Below, piece after piece: positions 1 through 7,729 of a stretch of 18,257 nucleotides of DNA. Under the pieces are notes generated by a model. That model was not told the DNA's origin. It did no database searches and saw only the letters and a program-made list of their open reading frames with translations. The stretch is taken from assembly GCA_964528095.1 (NCBI GenBank), contig CAZGSG010000107.1, positions 1-18,257 of the forward strand, given 5' to 3'. The position numbers and the translations under genes are program-made. Within the stretch, counting starts at the first letter, position 1. Every line of letters starts with the position of its first letter. This DNA is from CAZGSG01 sp964528095 (lineage in GTDB: Bacteria; Bacteroidota; Bacteroidia; Chitinophagales; Chitinophagaceae).

Positions 1-1077
1 AAAAATTGCAAATCGCTGGTGAAGAGCAAGAGCATGGTTACAGAAGAAATTCATCTGAACGCTTTTTTGGAAAAACAGGGTATCGAAAGCGTGGAAACAG
101 ACCTGGGTGAATATATACAGCAACTTGCAGGAGAAGCTCCTTACCATATTGTAACACCGGCCATGCATAAAAGCAAAGAGGATATTGCAAAGCTTTTTGC
201 AGAAAAGTTAGGAACCGACCCATCATTGAATCCTCAACAACTGACACTGGTGGCCCGGGATACATTAAGAGCTAAATACAGAGAAGCGGAAGTAGGGGTA
301 ACCGGCGCCAATTTTATCATTGCTGATATCGGCGCTATTGCCGTTACCGAAAATGAAGGGAATGGCAGGCTGAGTTGCTCCATGCCCAAAACACATATTG
401 TTGTAACAGGCATAGAGAAAGTTATTCCTTCCATGCATGACCTCGCATTGTTCTGGCCATTACTGGCTACCTATGGTACGGGTCAGCGAATTACTTCCTA
501 TAATACGATCGTTACAGGACCTCGCCAGGAAGGCGAAACAGATGGCCCTGAAGAGATGTATGTGATCCTCCTGGACAATGGTCGTACGAATATCCTGGCG
601 AATGAGAAACAACGCGAAAGTCTTTATTGTATCCGTTGCGGCGCCTGCCTGAATGCGTGCCCGGTTTACAAAAATATCGGCGGACATAGCTATGCCTCTA
701 CCTATAGCGGCCCGATCGGTGCAGTGATCACACCTAACCTACTGGATCTGGGAGAATGGAAGCACCTGAGTCACGCATCCTCGCTTTGCGGTAATTGTAC
801 GGAAGTGTGCGCAGTGAAAATAAACCTGCATGAATTATTATTGGAGAACCGGCATGAAGCCGCGGAAGAAGGTCTTGCTCCTTTTGCTGAGAAAATGGCC
901 TGGAAAATCTGGAAGATCGCTATGCTACGCCGCAGTTTGATCAATGTTGCTAACGGAAATATGAAGGGGCGGCTGATCAATACAATCGGTAAATCGTGGA
1001 CACAACATAGAGGTAAATTAGATTTCCCCAAAAAATCATTTAACCAGCAATGGAAAGATAAATCCGGGAATAAATAA
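1..1077 (+). CDS. lutB: LutB-type lactate utilisation iron-sulfur protein, 5' end missing
   Basis: The reading frame is open from the first base, so the true start lies outside the window; about 358 residues remain. LutB proteins are about 460-480 aa, so roughly the first 110 residues are lost. The opening KSKSMVTEEIHLN stretch, then ETDLGEYIQQL and HIVTPAMHK, is the hallmark of the LUD (DUF162) domain in LutB. Two [4Fe-4S] ligand sets follow: CxxCxxCxxxCP encoded at 628-663 and CxxCxxxC at 787-810, the ferredoxin-like region of this family. LutB works with LutA and LutC in a cytoplasmic complex that oxidises L-lactate to pyruvate. Neither partner is visible here; they may lie to the left. 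The GTG at 19 is an internal valine of the conserved motif, not a start. The assignment is by family motif and is strong; the exact physiological substrate is inferred. Confidence 0.9.
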   Translation, partial: KNCKSLVKSKSMVTEEIHLNAFLEKQGIESVETDLGEYIQQLAGEAPYHIVTPAMHKSKEDIAKLFAEKLGTDPSLNPQQLTLVARDTLRAKYREAEVGVTGANFIIADIGAIAVTENEGNGRLSCSMPKTHIVVTGIEKVIPSMHDLALFWPLLATYGTGQRITSYNTIVTGPRQEGETDGPEEMYVILLDNGRTNILANEKQRESLYCIRCGACLNACPVYKNIGGHSYASTYSGPIGAVITPNLLDLGEWKHLSHASSLCGNCTEVCAVKINLHELLLENRHEAAEEGLAPFAEKMAWKIWKIAMLRRSLINVANGNMKGRLINTIGKSWTQHRGKLDFPKKSFNQQWKDKSGNK

Positions 1078-1103
1078 TACATTTATTCAAATTATCCCAT
1101 TCG

Positions 1104-2393
1104 TTGCTGCTCTATACTACTTCCTTAACACCAAGACTGCAATATATCAGTGACTTTATTGGCAAAGAACTGGCTAATGAACCATTTGTCATTACCACAG
1201 ATAAAGAACAGTTCAACAAATTTACCGGGCCGAAGATCAACTATAGTGATGCTGATATAAATAATGACGCGTTTTGGTTGAAACCACATACATTATTATT
1301 TCAGGACAATATCATACCTCAGCCCATAAACTGTTTTGAATTTAACGGCAGTAAAGCATTCTTTAAAACAGAAGGTGATATCCCTTTCGATATTTTCGCA
1401 GCCTCCTTTTACCTGCTTAGCCGCTATGAAGAATACCTGCCACATCAACCGGATGAATATGGCCGTTATGACCATACAAATTCACTGGCCTTTAAAGAAG
1501 ATTTTTTACAATTACCACTTGTAAATAACTGGCTGGAGTTGCTGAAACAATTGGTACAGAAGAGATTTCCCGGTATTGCGATTTATCATTCCTCCTTTAC
1601 TTTTTTGCCTACCTATGATATTGATATGGCCTGGTCATACAAATACAAGGGTTGGTCGCGTAATACAGGTGGTATATTGCGTAACCTTATAAGGGGACAA
1701 TGGAAGGAACTAAGAGAAAGGATACAGGTACTTACCGGCAAACAAAAAGATCCATTTGACGCATTTGGCTGGCTTAACCAATTACACGAAGAAAAGAAAC
1801 TAAAACCCTATTATTTTTTTCTGCTTGCAGGAAAAACCGGGCGTTATGATAAAAATATTTCCCCCGGGAAAAAAGAAATGAAATCCCTTGTCGCTGATCA
1901 TATCATCAGGTACCCCGTGGGTATTCATCCTTCCTGGCAAAGCGGCGATAGCGCTTTATTATTAAAAAAAGAGATCGCAGCACTTGCCGGGATAACCGGC
2001 AATAATGTGCGTTCATCCCGGCAGCACTATATACGTATGTCCATGCCGGAAACATATCGCAGGCTTATTGATAACGGTATCCAATTCGATTTTTCGATGG
2101 GCTATGGCGGTATCAATGGATTCAGGGCTTCCGTTGCTTCTGTATTCAACTGGTATGATCTGCAAGCGGAGAAACAGACTCCTCTGATAATCTTTCCCTT
2201 CTGCTATATGGAAGCCACTTCCTATTATGAATTAAAACATACCCCACAACAGGCGCTGGAAGAAATGGAACATTATTACCAGGCCGTTAAATCTGTGAAC
2301 GGATTATTCAGTATGATCTGGCATAATTCATTTCTGGGTACAGAGAAACTGGAATGGCGAGAAGTATATTCCCAGTTCCTGGCTAAGATGTAA
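1104..2393 (+). CDS. Polysaccharide deacetylase-like protein (NodB-fold, with N-terminal DUF7033-like region)
   Basis: This 429-aa protein has an N-terminal region of about 160 residues that I associate with DUF7033-like domains of Bacteroidota, followed by a NodB-like domain. Visible motifs are TYDIDMAW (D172, D174), the usual metal-binding aspartate motif; GIHPSW (H275), standing for motif 2; RQHYIRM (R306, H308); and IWHNSF (H407) near the end. The canonical second histidine of HxxxH is Q279 here, so catalysis may differ from classical chitin or peptidoglycan deacetylases. I see no signal peptide or membrane segment, so a cytoplasmic location is likely. The only usable start is TTG at 1104: an in-frame TAA lies at 1071 and no ATG occurs before the conserved YTTSLTPRLQYISDF segment. 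It starts 26 bp after lutB on the same strand and is probably co-transcribed. The substrate is unknown. Confidence 0.75.
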   Translation: MLLYTTSLTPRLQYISDFIGKELANEPFVITTDKEQFNKFTGPKINYSDADINNDAFWLKPHTLLFQDNIIPQPINCFEFNGSKAFFKTEGDIPFDIFAASFYLLSRYEEYLPHQPDEYGRYDHTNSLAFKEDFLQLPLVNNWLELLKQLVQKRFPGIAIYHSSFTFLPTYDIDMAWSYKYKGWSRNTGGILRNLIRGQWKELRERIQVLTGKQKDPFDAFGWLNQLHEEKKLKPYYFFLLAGKTGRYDKNISPGKKEMKSLVADHIIRYPVGIHPSWQSGDSALLLKKEIAALAGITGNNVRSSRQHYIRMSMPETYRRLIDNGIQFDFSMGYGGINGFRASVASVFNWYDLQAEKQTPLIIFPFCYMEATSYYELKHTPQQALEEMEHYYQAVKSVNGLFSMIWHNSFLGTEKLEWREVYSQFLAKM

Positions 2394-2522
2394 AGGAGGG
2401 AATGAGGGAAAAGATCCCGTATGATGTAACTCAAAAAAGAGTGCTGGTTTTTTGTTTGTATTTGATTCGGTTAAAAAGGGGAATTAATTTAATAAAATAT
2501 TCAAAAAAGTAGCGCGCCGCCT

Positions 2523-3560
2523 TTAGCTCTTAATCTCGGGCTTCTCCTCCAGTGCTATTGATTTAAAAGCCCTGTTAACGAGGTAGACCCCAATCAATGT
2601 GACGAGAGTACCTGCCAGGATAAATACAGTTAGTATTTCGCCAAAGATCAACCAGCCCAATACTACTGCAACAATCGGATTGATATATGCATAAATGGAT
2701 GTCTGACCCGCCGGCAGATTTTGTAATGCATACAGGTAAGCGATAAATGAGATCAGGGATCCGAAAATGACCAGGTATGCGATTGCGGTCCATGATTGCC
2801 AGGGTATATCGGCCAGGGGTATTGCTGATTTAACTGTTGGAGAATTGGTGAGTTGTGTAAGTATAAATAATCCTGTTCCGGAAATGACCATTTGTAATCC
2901 CAGGCTGAAATAAGGGTTAAAATTAGCTGCCTGCTTTTTTGTATAGATCGTACCAAATGCCCAGGTCCATGTAGCGACCAGTGAAAGAAGAATACCAAAG
3001 CGGAAGTCTGCGATAAGAAAATCCTGGAGATGCTCATAAAATATTATACATACGCCCCCAAATCCAAGCAGCAATCCAATCATAGCAAGAGCAGGGAATT
3101 TTTCCCTGGAAGAAAATAACCCGATGACTACGATCCATAGTGGGAAAATGGCACCCATTATCGCGCCAAGACCAGCGGAAATATATTGAACGCCCCAGGT
3201 ACTAAGCCCGTTACTTAATGTAAAATTCAGGCAACTTAATATGATGACCGGTATCCATTCTTTTCCTTTCGGAAGTTTCACTCCTTTACATAAAAAAAAC
3301 ACTACATACCCAATGCCTCCGAGAAACTGTCGTATACCGGCCATTTGCAGCGCGGGCATATGGCGAACTCCTTCTTTGGAAGCGATCCAGGTAGTGCCCC
3401 AGAGAAAACACACCATCGCCAATGCAAAGATCGCTTTAGATCTTGTACCTTTTTTGCGAATGGTAAGGGGATTAAAAACGGCTAATTGCCTGAATGTATC
3501 GGCTGTGTAGGTTAAGGTTTTATATATATCAAATCGGTTCAAGGGAAATAGGGAAAGCAA
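2523..3560 (-). CDS. EamA/DMT-family drug/metabolite transporter
   Basis: A predicted inner-membrane protein of up to 345 aa with about ten hydrophobic helices in two EamA repeats. The first repeat opens with ALAMVCFLWGTTWIASKEGV and the second with LSLVATWTWAFGTIYTKK. The second ends in the typical PIVAVVLGWLIFGEILT and LAGTLVTLIGVYLVN segments. EamA carriers export or import small metabolites; the substrate cannot be read from sequence. The start is doubtful. The open frame begins at TTG 3560, which puts about 45 polar residues before helix 1, unusually long for this family. The next conventional starts, TTG at 3422 and ATG at 3416, fall inside helix 1. GAGTTTTG just upstream of TTG 3560 resembles a -7 promoter box, which would argue against that start. 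It lies 58 bp downstream of purH on the same strand. Confidence 0.85.
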   Translation of the reverse strand: MLSLFPLNRFDIYKTLTYTADTFRQLAVFNPLTIRKKGTRSKAIFALAMVCFLWGTTWIASKEGVRHMPALQMAGIRQFLGGIGYVVFFLCKGVKLPKGKEWIPVIILSCLNFTLSNGLSTWGVQYISAGLGAIMGAIFPLWIVVIGLFSSREKFPALAMIGLLLGFGGVCIIFYEHLQDFLIADFRFGILLSLVATWTWAFGTIYTKKQAANFNPYFSLGLQMVISGTGLFILTQLTNSPTVKSAIPLADIPWQSWTAIAYLVIFGSLISFIAYLYALQNLPAGQTSIYAYINPIVAVVLGWLIFGEILTVFILAGTLVTLIGVYLVNRAFKSIALEEKPEIKS

Positions 3561-3618
3561 AACTCTGCACTGTTATATTTTATGTGTCCGAATTTTTTGA
3601 ATTTACGATGTTATTCAT

Positions 3619-5157
3619 TTAGTGTTTAAAATGTCTCAACCCTGTAATGGCCATTGATAGGTTATGTTCCTTACAGTATGCTATCGAATCATTATCACGG
3701 ATAGAACCACCGGGCTGAATAAAAGAGACAATACCTGCTTCATGTCCCATTTGCACGCAATCATTAAAAGGAAAAAAAGCGTCGCTTGCCATTACTGCAC
3801 CTGTCAGTTCGAAATTAAATTGGCGGGCCTTTTCAATTGCTTGCCTTAAAGAGTCGATCCTGCTGGTTTGCCCGCATCCTTTACCAACCAGTTGCTTATT
3901 TTTCACCAGTGCAATTGCATTTGATTTCAGATGCTTGCATACCAGATTCGCAAAAATGAGGTCCTCTTTTTCTTCCGGTGTCGTGTCCCGGCCACCTGCT
4001 TCCTTCCATTCGGCATAGTTGCCTTCGTCAACACCCTGGATCAATACACCATTCAATACAGATTTATACTGTTCCTTATTATGCGGATGGGCTTTTAATT
4101 GGAGAAGGATCCGGTTTTTCTTTGATTTGAGAATACTCAATGCCGCTTCATCAAATGCGGGAGCAATAAGTACTTCAAAAAATATTTCGCTGATCGCTTC
4201 TGCAGTAGCTTTATCGATGGTGCCATTGGTAACCAATACGCCGCCAAATGCGCTTTCCGGATCGCCCGCCAATGCTGCATCCCAGCTTTCTTTTACAGAT
4301 AAGCGTTGGGCTATACCGCAAACATTGGTATGTTTAATAATAGCAAAAGTGATGTTGCCTGGATCCACTTCAGGGGCAGCAATGGCAAACTCGCTGATAA
4401 GTTGTACTGCTGCATCTACATCAACCAGGTTATTATAAGAAAGATCCTTTCCATTCAATTGATCAAACAGGCCTGATAACTCGCCATAAAATATACCGGA
4501 TTGATGTGGATTCTCACCATAGCGCATCGCTTTTGGATTGGTGATGGATTCAAGAAAGAACAGTGATCCGGATGGATTAAAATATTTTGCAATCGCTACA
4601 TCATAGTGCGCCACCACTTCAAAAGCTTTTGCTGCAAAAGCTTTACGTTGCTCGAGGGAGGTTTCCCCTTTCTGTTCCTTGAGCAATTGCTCCAACCCTG
4701 CGTATTCTTTTTTTGCTGATACTACCAGCACGTCCTTAAAATTCTTGGCCGCGGCTCTTATCATAGAAGGACCGCCGATATCTATTTTTTCAATAATTAA
4801 TTTCTCTTCTGTTGTAGTGGCCACGGTCTCTTCAAATGGATAAAGATCTACTATCACCAGATCAAGTTCAGGGATTTTATATTGTTGCATCTCCTGTACA
4901 TCCGTTTCATTGTCCCTTCTTCCGAGGATACCGCCAAATACAGAAGGGTGCAGGGTCTTTACCCTACCACCAAGAATTGAAGGATAAGTGGTCAGGCTTT
5001 CTACTGGTATAACGCTGATGCCAAGACCTTCAATAAATTGTTGGGTACCACCTGTAGAATAGATGGTCACACCTAATGCCGATAACTCCTTTACAATATT
5101 TTCGAGGCCATCTTTATAAAAAACAGAAATGAGCGCAGACTGGATCTTTTTGTTCAT
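3619..5157 (-). CDS. purH: Bifunctional AICAR transformylase / IMP cyclohydrolase
   Basis: PurH carries out the last two steps of de novo purine synthesis: formyl transfer from 10-formyl-THF to AICAR, then ring closure to IMP, in the cytoplasm. The 512-aa length is normal. The N-terminal MGS-like IMP cyclohydrolase domain spans about residues 1-140, with STGGT near 34-38, GGRVKTLHP at 63-71 and the IDIGGPSMIRAAAKN stretch at about 125-139. The transformylase domain carries RYGENPHQ (212-219) and the catalytic Lys-His pair in IIKHTNVCG (K275, H276), and ends with GGSIRDND and ITGLRHF. Start ATG at 5157 fits the family. A good promoter (TTTG-N19-TAGTTTTG) lies at the 3' end of comEC, so purH can be expressed independently of comEC. 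The EamA gene downstream may be read from the same transcript. Confidence 0.97.
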   Translation of the reverse strand: MNKKIQSALISVFYKDGLENIVKELSALGVTIYSTGGTQQFIEGLGISVIPVESLTTYPSILGGRVKTLHPSVFGGILGRRDNETDVQEMQQYKIPELDLVIVDLYPFEETVATTTEEKLIIEKIDIGGPSMIRAAAKNFKDVLVVSAKKEYAGLEQLLKEQKGETSLEQRKAFAAKAFEVVAHYDVAIAKYFNPSGSLFFLESITNPKAMRYGENPHQSGIFYGELSGLFDQLNGKDLSYNNLVDVDAAVQLISEFAIAAPEVDPGNITFAIIKHTNVCGIAQRLSVKESWDAALAGDPESAFGGVLVTNGTIDKATAEAISEIFFEVLIAPAFDEAALSILKSKKNRILLQLKAHPHNKEQYKSVLNGVLIQGVDEGNYAEWKEAGGRDTTPEEKEDLIFANLVCKHLKSNAIALVKNKQLVGKGCGQTSRIDSLRQAIEKARQFNFELTGAVMASDAFFPFNDCVQMGHEAGIVSFIQPGGSIRDNDSIAYCKEHNLSMAITGLRHFKH

Positions 5158-5228
5158 GATAATTAGTACTATTTATTGCTTACAGCATTTTGAACTTCTT
5201 AAATCGTGGAAACTTGCTTTGGAAGGCG

Positions 5229-5259
5229 CAAAACTAACTCAATTAAGCTTCATCACAAA
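5229..5259 (-). promoter_or_regulatory. Promoter of purH
   Basis: On the minus strand, TTTG (5259-5256) is followed after exactly 19 bases by TAGTTTTG (5236-5229). This matches the Bacteroidota sigma-ABfr consensus TTTG / TAnnTTTG with the expected spacing. It spans the comEC stop codon, and transcription would begin about 65-70 bases before the purH ATG. Seen directly as a motif match; promoter activity is inferred. Confidence 0.6.
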
Positions 5260-7332
5260 GGCGCCCTGCAAGCTTACATCATGCCAGGGAATTTTTAATG
5301 AATCGCAATCCTTTTTCCAATACCCGAGTTTCCAGTAGGGAACAGATCCGTCGAACACAACCTGTCCTGGGCGAAATGTTTGCAGAAGCGTATTGAGATA
5401 GAGTTTGGGGTTTTTTGAGATGATAAGCAGGTCTATTGGTTGTATGTCTTGTGCGCGAGAGAACCGGCTGGTCTCGTTTATCAGCATTATTTTGCAGGAG
5501 CGGTAAGATAAATAGTTTACTCCCTTTTTAAGGGAGAAGGGGATTATGACTTTCCCGGCACGGCTTTGGGTCCGCGATGGCCGCAGGTGAAAATTTTGCG
5601 CATATTGATCGGCTGCCAGGCCACTATCCCCTATAAAATATACATTTCTACCGTCCATTATGTCAATTGCCTGGTGTTGGGGGATATTGTAAACAACTAT
5701 TTTCTGTTGTCTTGCTGCCTTTATAAAAGATACGGACCGAACAGATAAAAATATAACGAAGGCAATAAGGCCGGTCTTAAATCCCGTCACCGAGTGCCCA
5801 ACTATCCAGAACGCAAATGCAGCAAAAAAAATCGTGAGTATCGCGGCCTGCAGTACATTAATTTCCAGTCTGTCTGCAAGCGCAAACGGAAGTAGCTCTA
5901 TTCTTTCCACATACCAGTTCATCAGCCAGATAAGCCAACCGATCAGTTTGCCGATAATAGCCGCTACAAAAGGAAGAAATGCAACACAGCAAAGCACAAT
6001 TTCTGCAATAAGTACCAGGCTGGAAAGCGGAACCGCTATAAAATTGGTGAACAGGAAATAATTAGGGAACTGATGAAAATGATAAATACTAACAGGTATA
6101 GTGAGCACCTGTGCGGCAAGTGTAACTGTATTCATTTTCCAAAGAATATCGACGAACCTGTTCTTAAAATAAAAAAGGTTATATAAAGACTGGTTGAACA
6201 TAACAATGCTTAATACCGCGGCATAAGACAACTGGAAACCTGCATCCCATAACCAGTAAGGGTTGTAGCAGAGTAATGCCATTGCAGAAAACGCCAGCGA
6301 ATTATAAATAGAGGTTTTTCTCGACAATCCTTCTGCCAGGGCGATGCAGGAAAACATGATAGCAGAACGAAGTACAGAAGGCTGTGCTCCTGCCAGGAGG
6401 CTAAATAACCATAGTCCTGTTATCACGAGTAACGGAGGTAACCATCGTAGTTTTATTTTTCGTTGCAACGGTTTGACGATCCTGACAAGTAGCCAATAGA
6501 TCAAACCCAGGTGTAGTCCTGAAATGGCTATGATATGTACAACACCAGTATTAGTATAAGATTGAACGAGGGTTTTATCCAGGTCATTTTTATACCCGAT
6601 AAGCAATGCTTCAGCAAGCCCTGCCTGTTTTTTATCGTTTATATTTTTACGAAGAATAGCCAGTACATGTTTACGGGTGCTGTAAAGAAATCGATACAGC
6701 CAGTTTTCATTTTTGCCTGGCAGCAATACAAAATCATTCGATTGCAGGAACAGCTGGTGCGAAATATCCTGGAAAATGCAGAAACGTTTGTAATCAAAAG
6801 CACCGGGGTTTCCCGAACTCCTGATTGCCTGTAAAGGTTTCCTGGTAATTAGCCGGTCACCGTAAGTTGGCACTGAAAGAAGGGAATCCTGTTCAAAATA
6901 AAGGATGATCCGCCCTTTTGCGGGAATAAGTTTTCCATTCCTCAGCAGGCTGGATACGGTACAGCTTGCTTTAAATGAGCGGGTTTTTTCCACTGGCGGC
7001 TCATCAAGCGTAATAATAACCGCATCGCTGGCTTTATAGGTTGCTCCTATCCAACCGGGGTCGTTACCGATATCTTGTTTCAAAACCAATAAAGCCCCTA
7101 ATGATATAAATAGAATGCCGATAGAGAGACCGCTAAAGATCAAGAGGTGAAACCTGGCAAAGGAAGAGATGAAGAAGAAGAATATAAGACAGGTAGTGGC
7201 GAAAAGAAGAGCGCCCCAAATGACTTGTGGCTTCTGTGGCAGATAGAATTGAATCAGAATGCCGGGTACCAGAAAAAAGAAGATCCGGATAAAGGGAGCC
7301 TTTTTCCACGGGGGAATAATATGGGTTGACAT
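5239..7332 (-). CDS. comEC: ComEC/Rec2-family DNA-uptake channel protein
   Basis: ComEC forms the inner-membrane channel that imports single-stranded DNA during natural transformation. The 697-aa product has an N-terminal helix cluster (about residues 12-85), an OB-like periplasmic DUF4131 region (about 95-205) with the family motif NPGAFDYKRF (175-184), and the multi-helix Competence domain. That domain opens at AEALLIGYKNDLD (240-252) and carries HIIAISGLHLGL (266-277). The last 150 residues (from about KIVVYNIPQHQAIDI) look like a degraded metallo-beta-lactamase fold: strand-like segments remain, but I see no HxHxDH metal motif, unlike ComEC of Bacillus. The ATG at 7332 gives an N-terminus typical of the family. 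It is divergent from the gene at 7730. Whether the organism is transformable cannot be told from here. Confidence 0.92.
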   Translation of the reverse strand: MSTHIIPPWKKAPFIRIFFFLVPGILIQFYLPQKPQVIWGALLFATTCLIFFFFISSFARFHLLIFSGLSIGILFISLGALLVLKQDIGNDPGWIGATYKASDAVIITLDEPPVEKTRSFKASCTVSSLLRNGKLIPAKGRIILYFEQDSLLSVPTYGDRLITRKPLQAIRSSGNPGAFDYKRFCIFQDISHQLFLQSNDFVLLPGKNENWLYRFLYSTRKHVLAILRKNINDKKQAGLAEALLIGYKNDLDKTLVQSYTNTGVVHIIAISGLHLGLIYWLLVRIVKPLQRKIKLRWLPPLLVITGLWLFSLLAGAQPSVLRSAIMFSCIALAEGLSRKTSIYNSLAFSAMALLCYNPYWLWDAGFQLSYAAVLSIVMFNQSLYNLFYFKNRFVDILWKMNTVTLAAQVLTIPVSIYHFHQFPNYFLFTNFIAVPLSSLVLIAEIVLCCVAFLPFVAAIIGKLIGWLIWLMNWYVERIELLPFALADRLEINVLQAAILTIFFAAFAFWIVGHSVTGFKTGLIAFVIFLSVRSVSFIKAARQQKIVVYNIPQHQAIDIMDGRNVYFIGDSGLAADQYAQNFHLRPSRTQSRAGKVIIPFSLKKGVNYLSYRSCKIMLINETSRFSRAQDIQPIDLLIISKNPKLYLNTLLQTFRPGQVVFDGSVPYWKLGYWKKDCDSLKIPWHDVSLQGAFVMKLN

Positions 7333-7431
7333 TGGGAAAAGGTAGCCAGGGCTATGCAGATGGCCATCGTGATACCCTCTTCCTGAATTGTTTTTTTATC
7401 GGCCAAAAAAGGAGTCTTTCCCGCAGTTTTT

Positions 7432-7520
7432 CCCTTTTTTATACGGTTTAAACGTATTTTTTGAAGAAAGAGGGTGCTTTCATTATTTTTTTGTGGTATA
7501 CACCCCCTTTTTTATACGGT
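7432..7520. repeat. Pair of 16-bp direct repeats with adjoining small palindromes
   Basis: CCCTTTTTTATACGGT occurs at 7432-7447 and again, identical, at 7505-7520, start to start 73 bp apart (about seven helical turns). The first copy runs into ATACG-GTTTAAA-CGTAT (7441-7457) and the second into GGTGA-AA-TCACC (7519-7530). The layout looks like paired operator sites, but the binding protein is unknown and the function is inference. Confidence 0.5.
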
Positions 7521-7576
7521 GAAATCACCTATTATTTTACCCGTCATTATATAATAAAACAACGGTATTTTTTTAG

Positions 7577-7583
7577 TAATTTG
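7577..7583 (+). promoter_or_regulatory. Possible -7 box for the 161-aa protein gene
   Basis: TAATTTG followed by C resembles the TAnnTTTG box but is one base short between TA and TTTG, and no clear -33 TTTG lies at the usual distance. If used, transcription would start near 7590 and leave a leader of about 140 bases. Weak call. Confidence 0.3.
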
Positions 7584-7643
7584 CACATTAATATTTGACA
7601 ATCTACACTTTACAAATATGTTTAATTTGTAATTCATTGATAA

Positions 7644-7717
7644 TAGGAGGTTTACTACACTGTACTTCCAGACCTCAGCATAGCTTTATCAAAAGAACGA
7701 CTATTTGTAACCTCCTA
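7644..7717 (+). promoter_or_regulatory. Inverted repeat in the 5' leader, TAGGAGGTT / AACCTCCTA
   Basis: The arms at 7644-7652 and 7709-7717 are exact reverse complements, 9 bp, with a 56-base loop. The right arm ends 12 bases before the ATG at 7730. The left arm contains AGGAGG, a rare sequence upstream of genes in this phylum. The arms are also complementary to the arms of the terminator at 8229-8271. A regulatory leader is an inference. Confidence 0.4.
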
Positions 7718-7729
7718 AATTTTAAGGCT

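Larger units (their letters stand above)
7333..7729. other. Divergent control region between comEC and the 161-aa protein gene
   Basis: No credible gene lies in these 397 bp. The region is AT-rich with T-tracts. It contains a 16-bp direct repeat (7432-7447 and 7505-7520), two small inverted repeats next to those copies (ATACG/CGTAT at 7441-7457; GGTGA/TCACC at 7519-7530), a weak -7-like box at 7577-7583, and a 9-bp inverted repeat at 7644-7652/7709-7717 in the putative leader. The plus-strand frame stays open upstream to 7595, but those codons read as low-complexity hydrophobic sequence and are unlikely to be translated. Confidence 0.6.

Noticed and set aside
2394..2522. Terminator between the convergent deacetylase and EamA genes
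   Set aside because: Only an A-run/T-run pairing (CAAAAAA/TTTTTTG) without a GC stem is visible, which is not enough to call.
4019..4438. 139-codon open frame on the plus strand inside purH
   Set aside because: It is antisense to the conserved transformylase domain of purH and its translation has no recognisable protein features.
7618..7632. Four-codon upstream reading frame (ATG TTT AAT TTG TAA) in the leader
   Set aside because: So short a frame is expected by chance in AT-rich DNA and nothing marks it as translated.
7595..7729. Upstream extension of the 161-aa protein by 45 residues
   Set aside because: The extension contains the leader inverted repeat and a low-complexity hydrophobic translation; the ATG at 7730 starts ordinary protein sequence.
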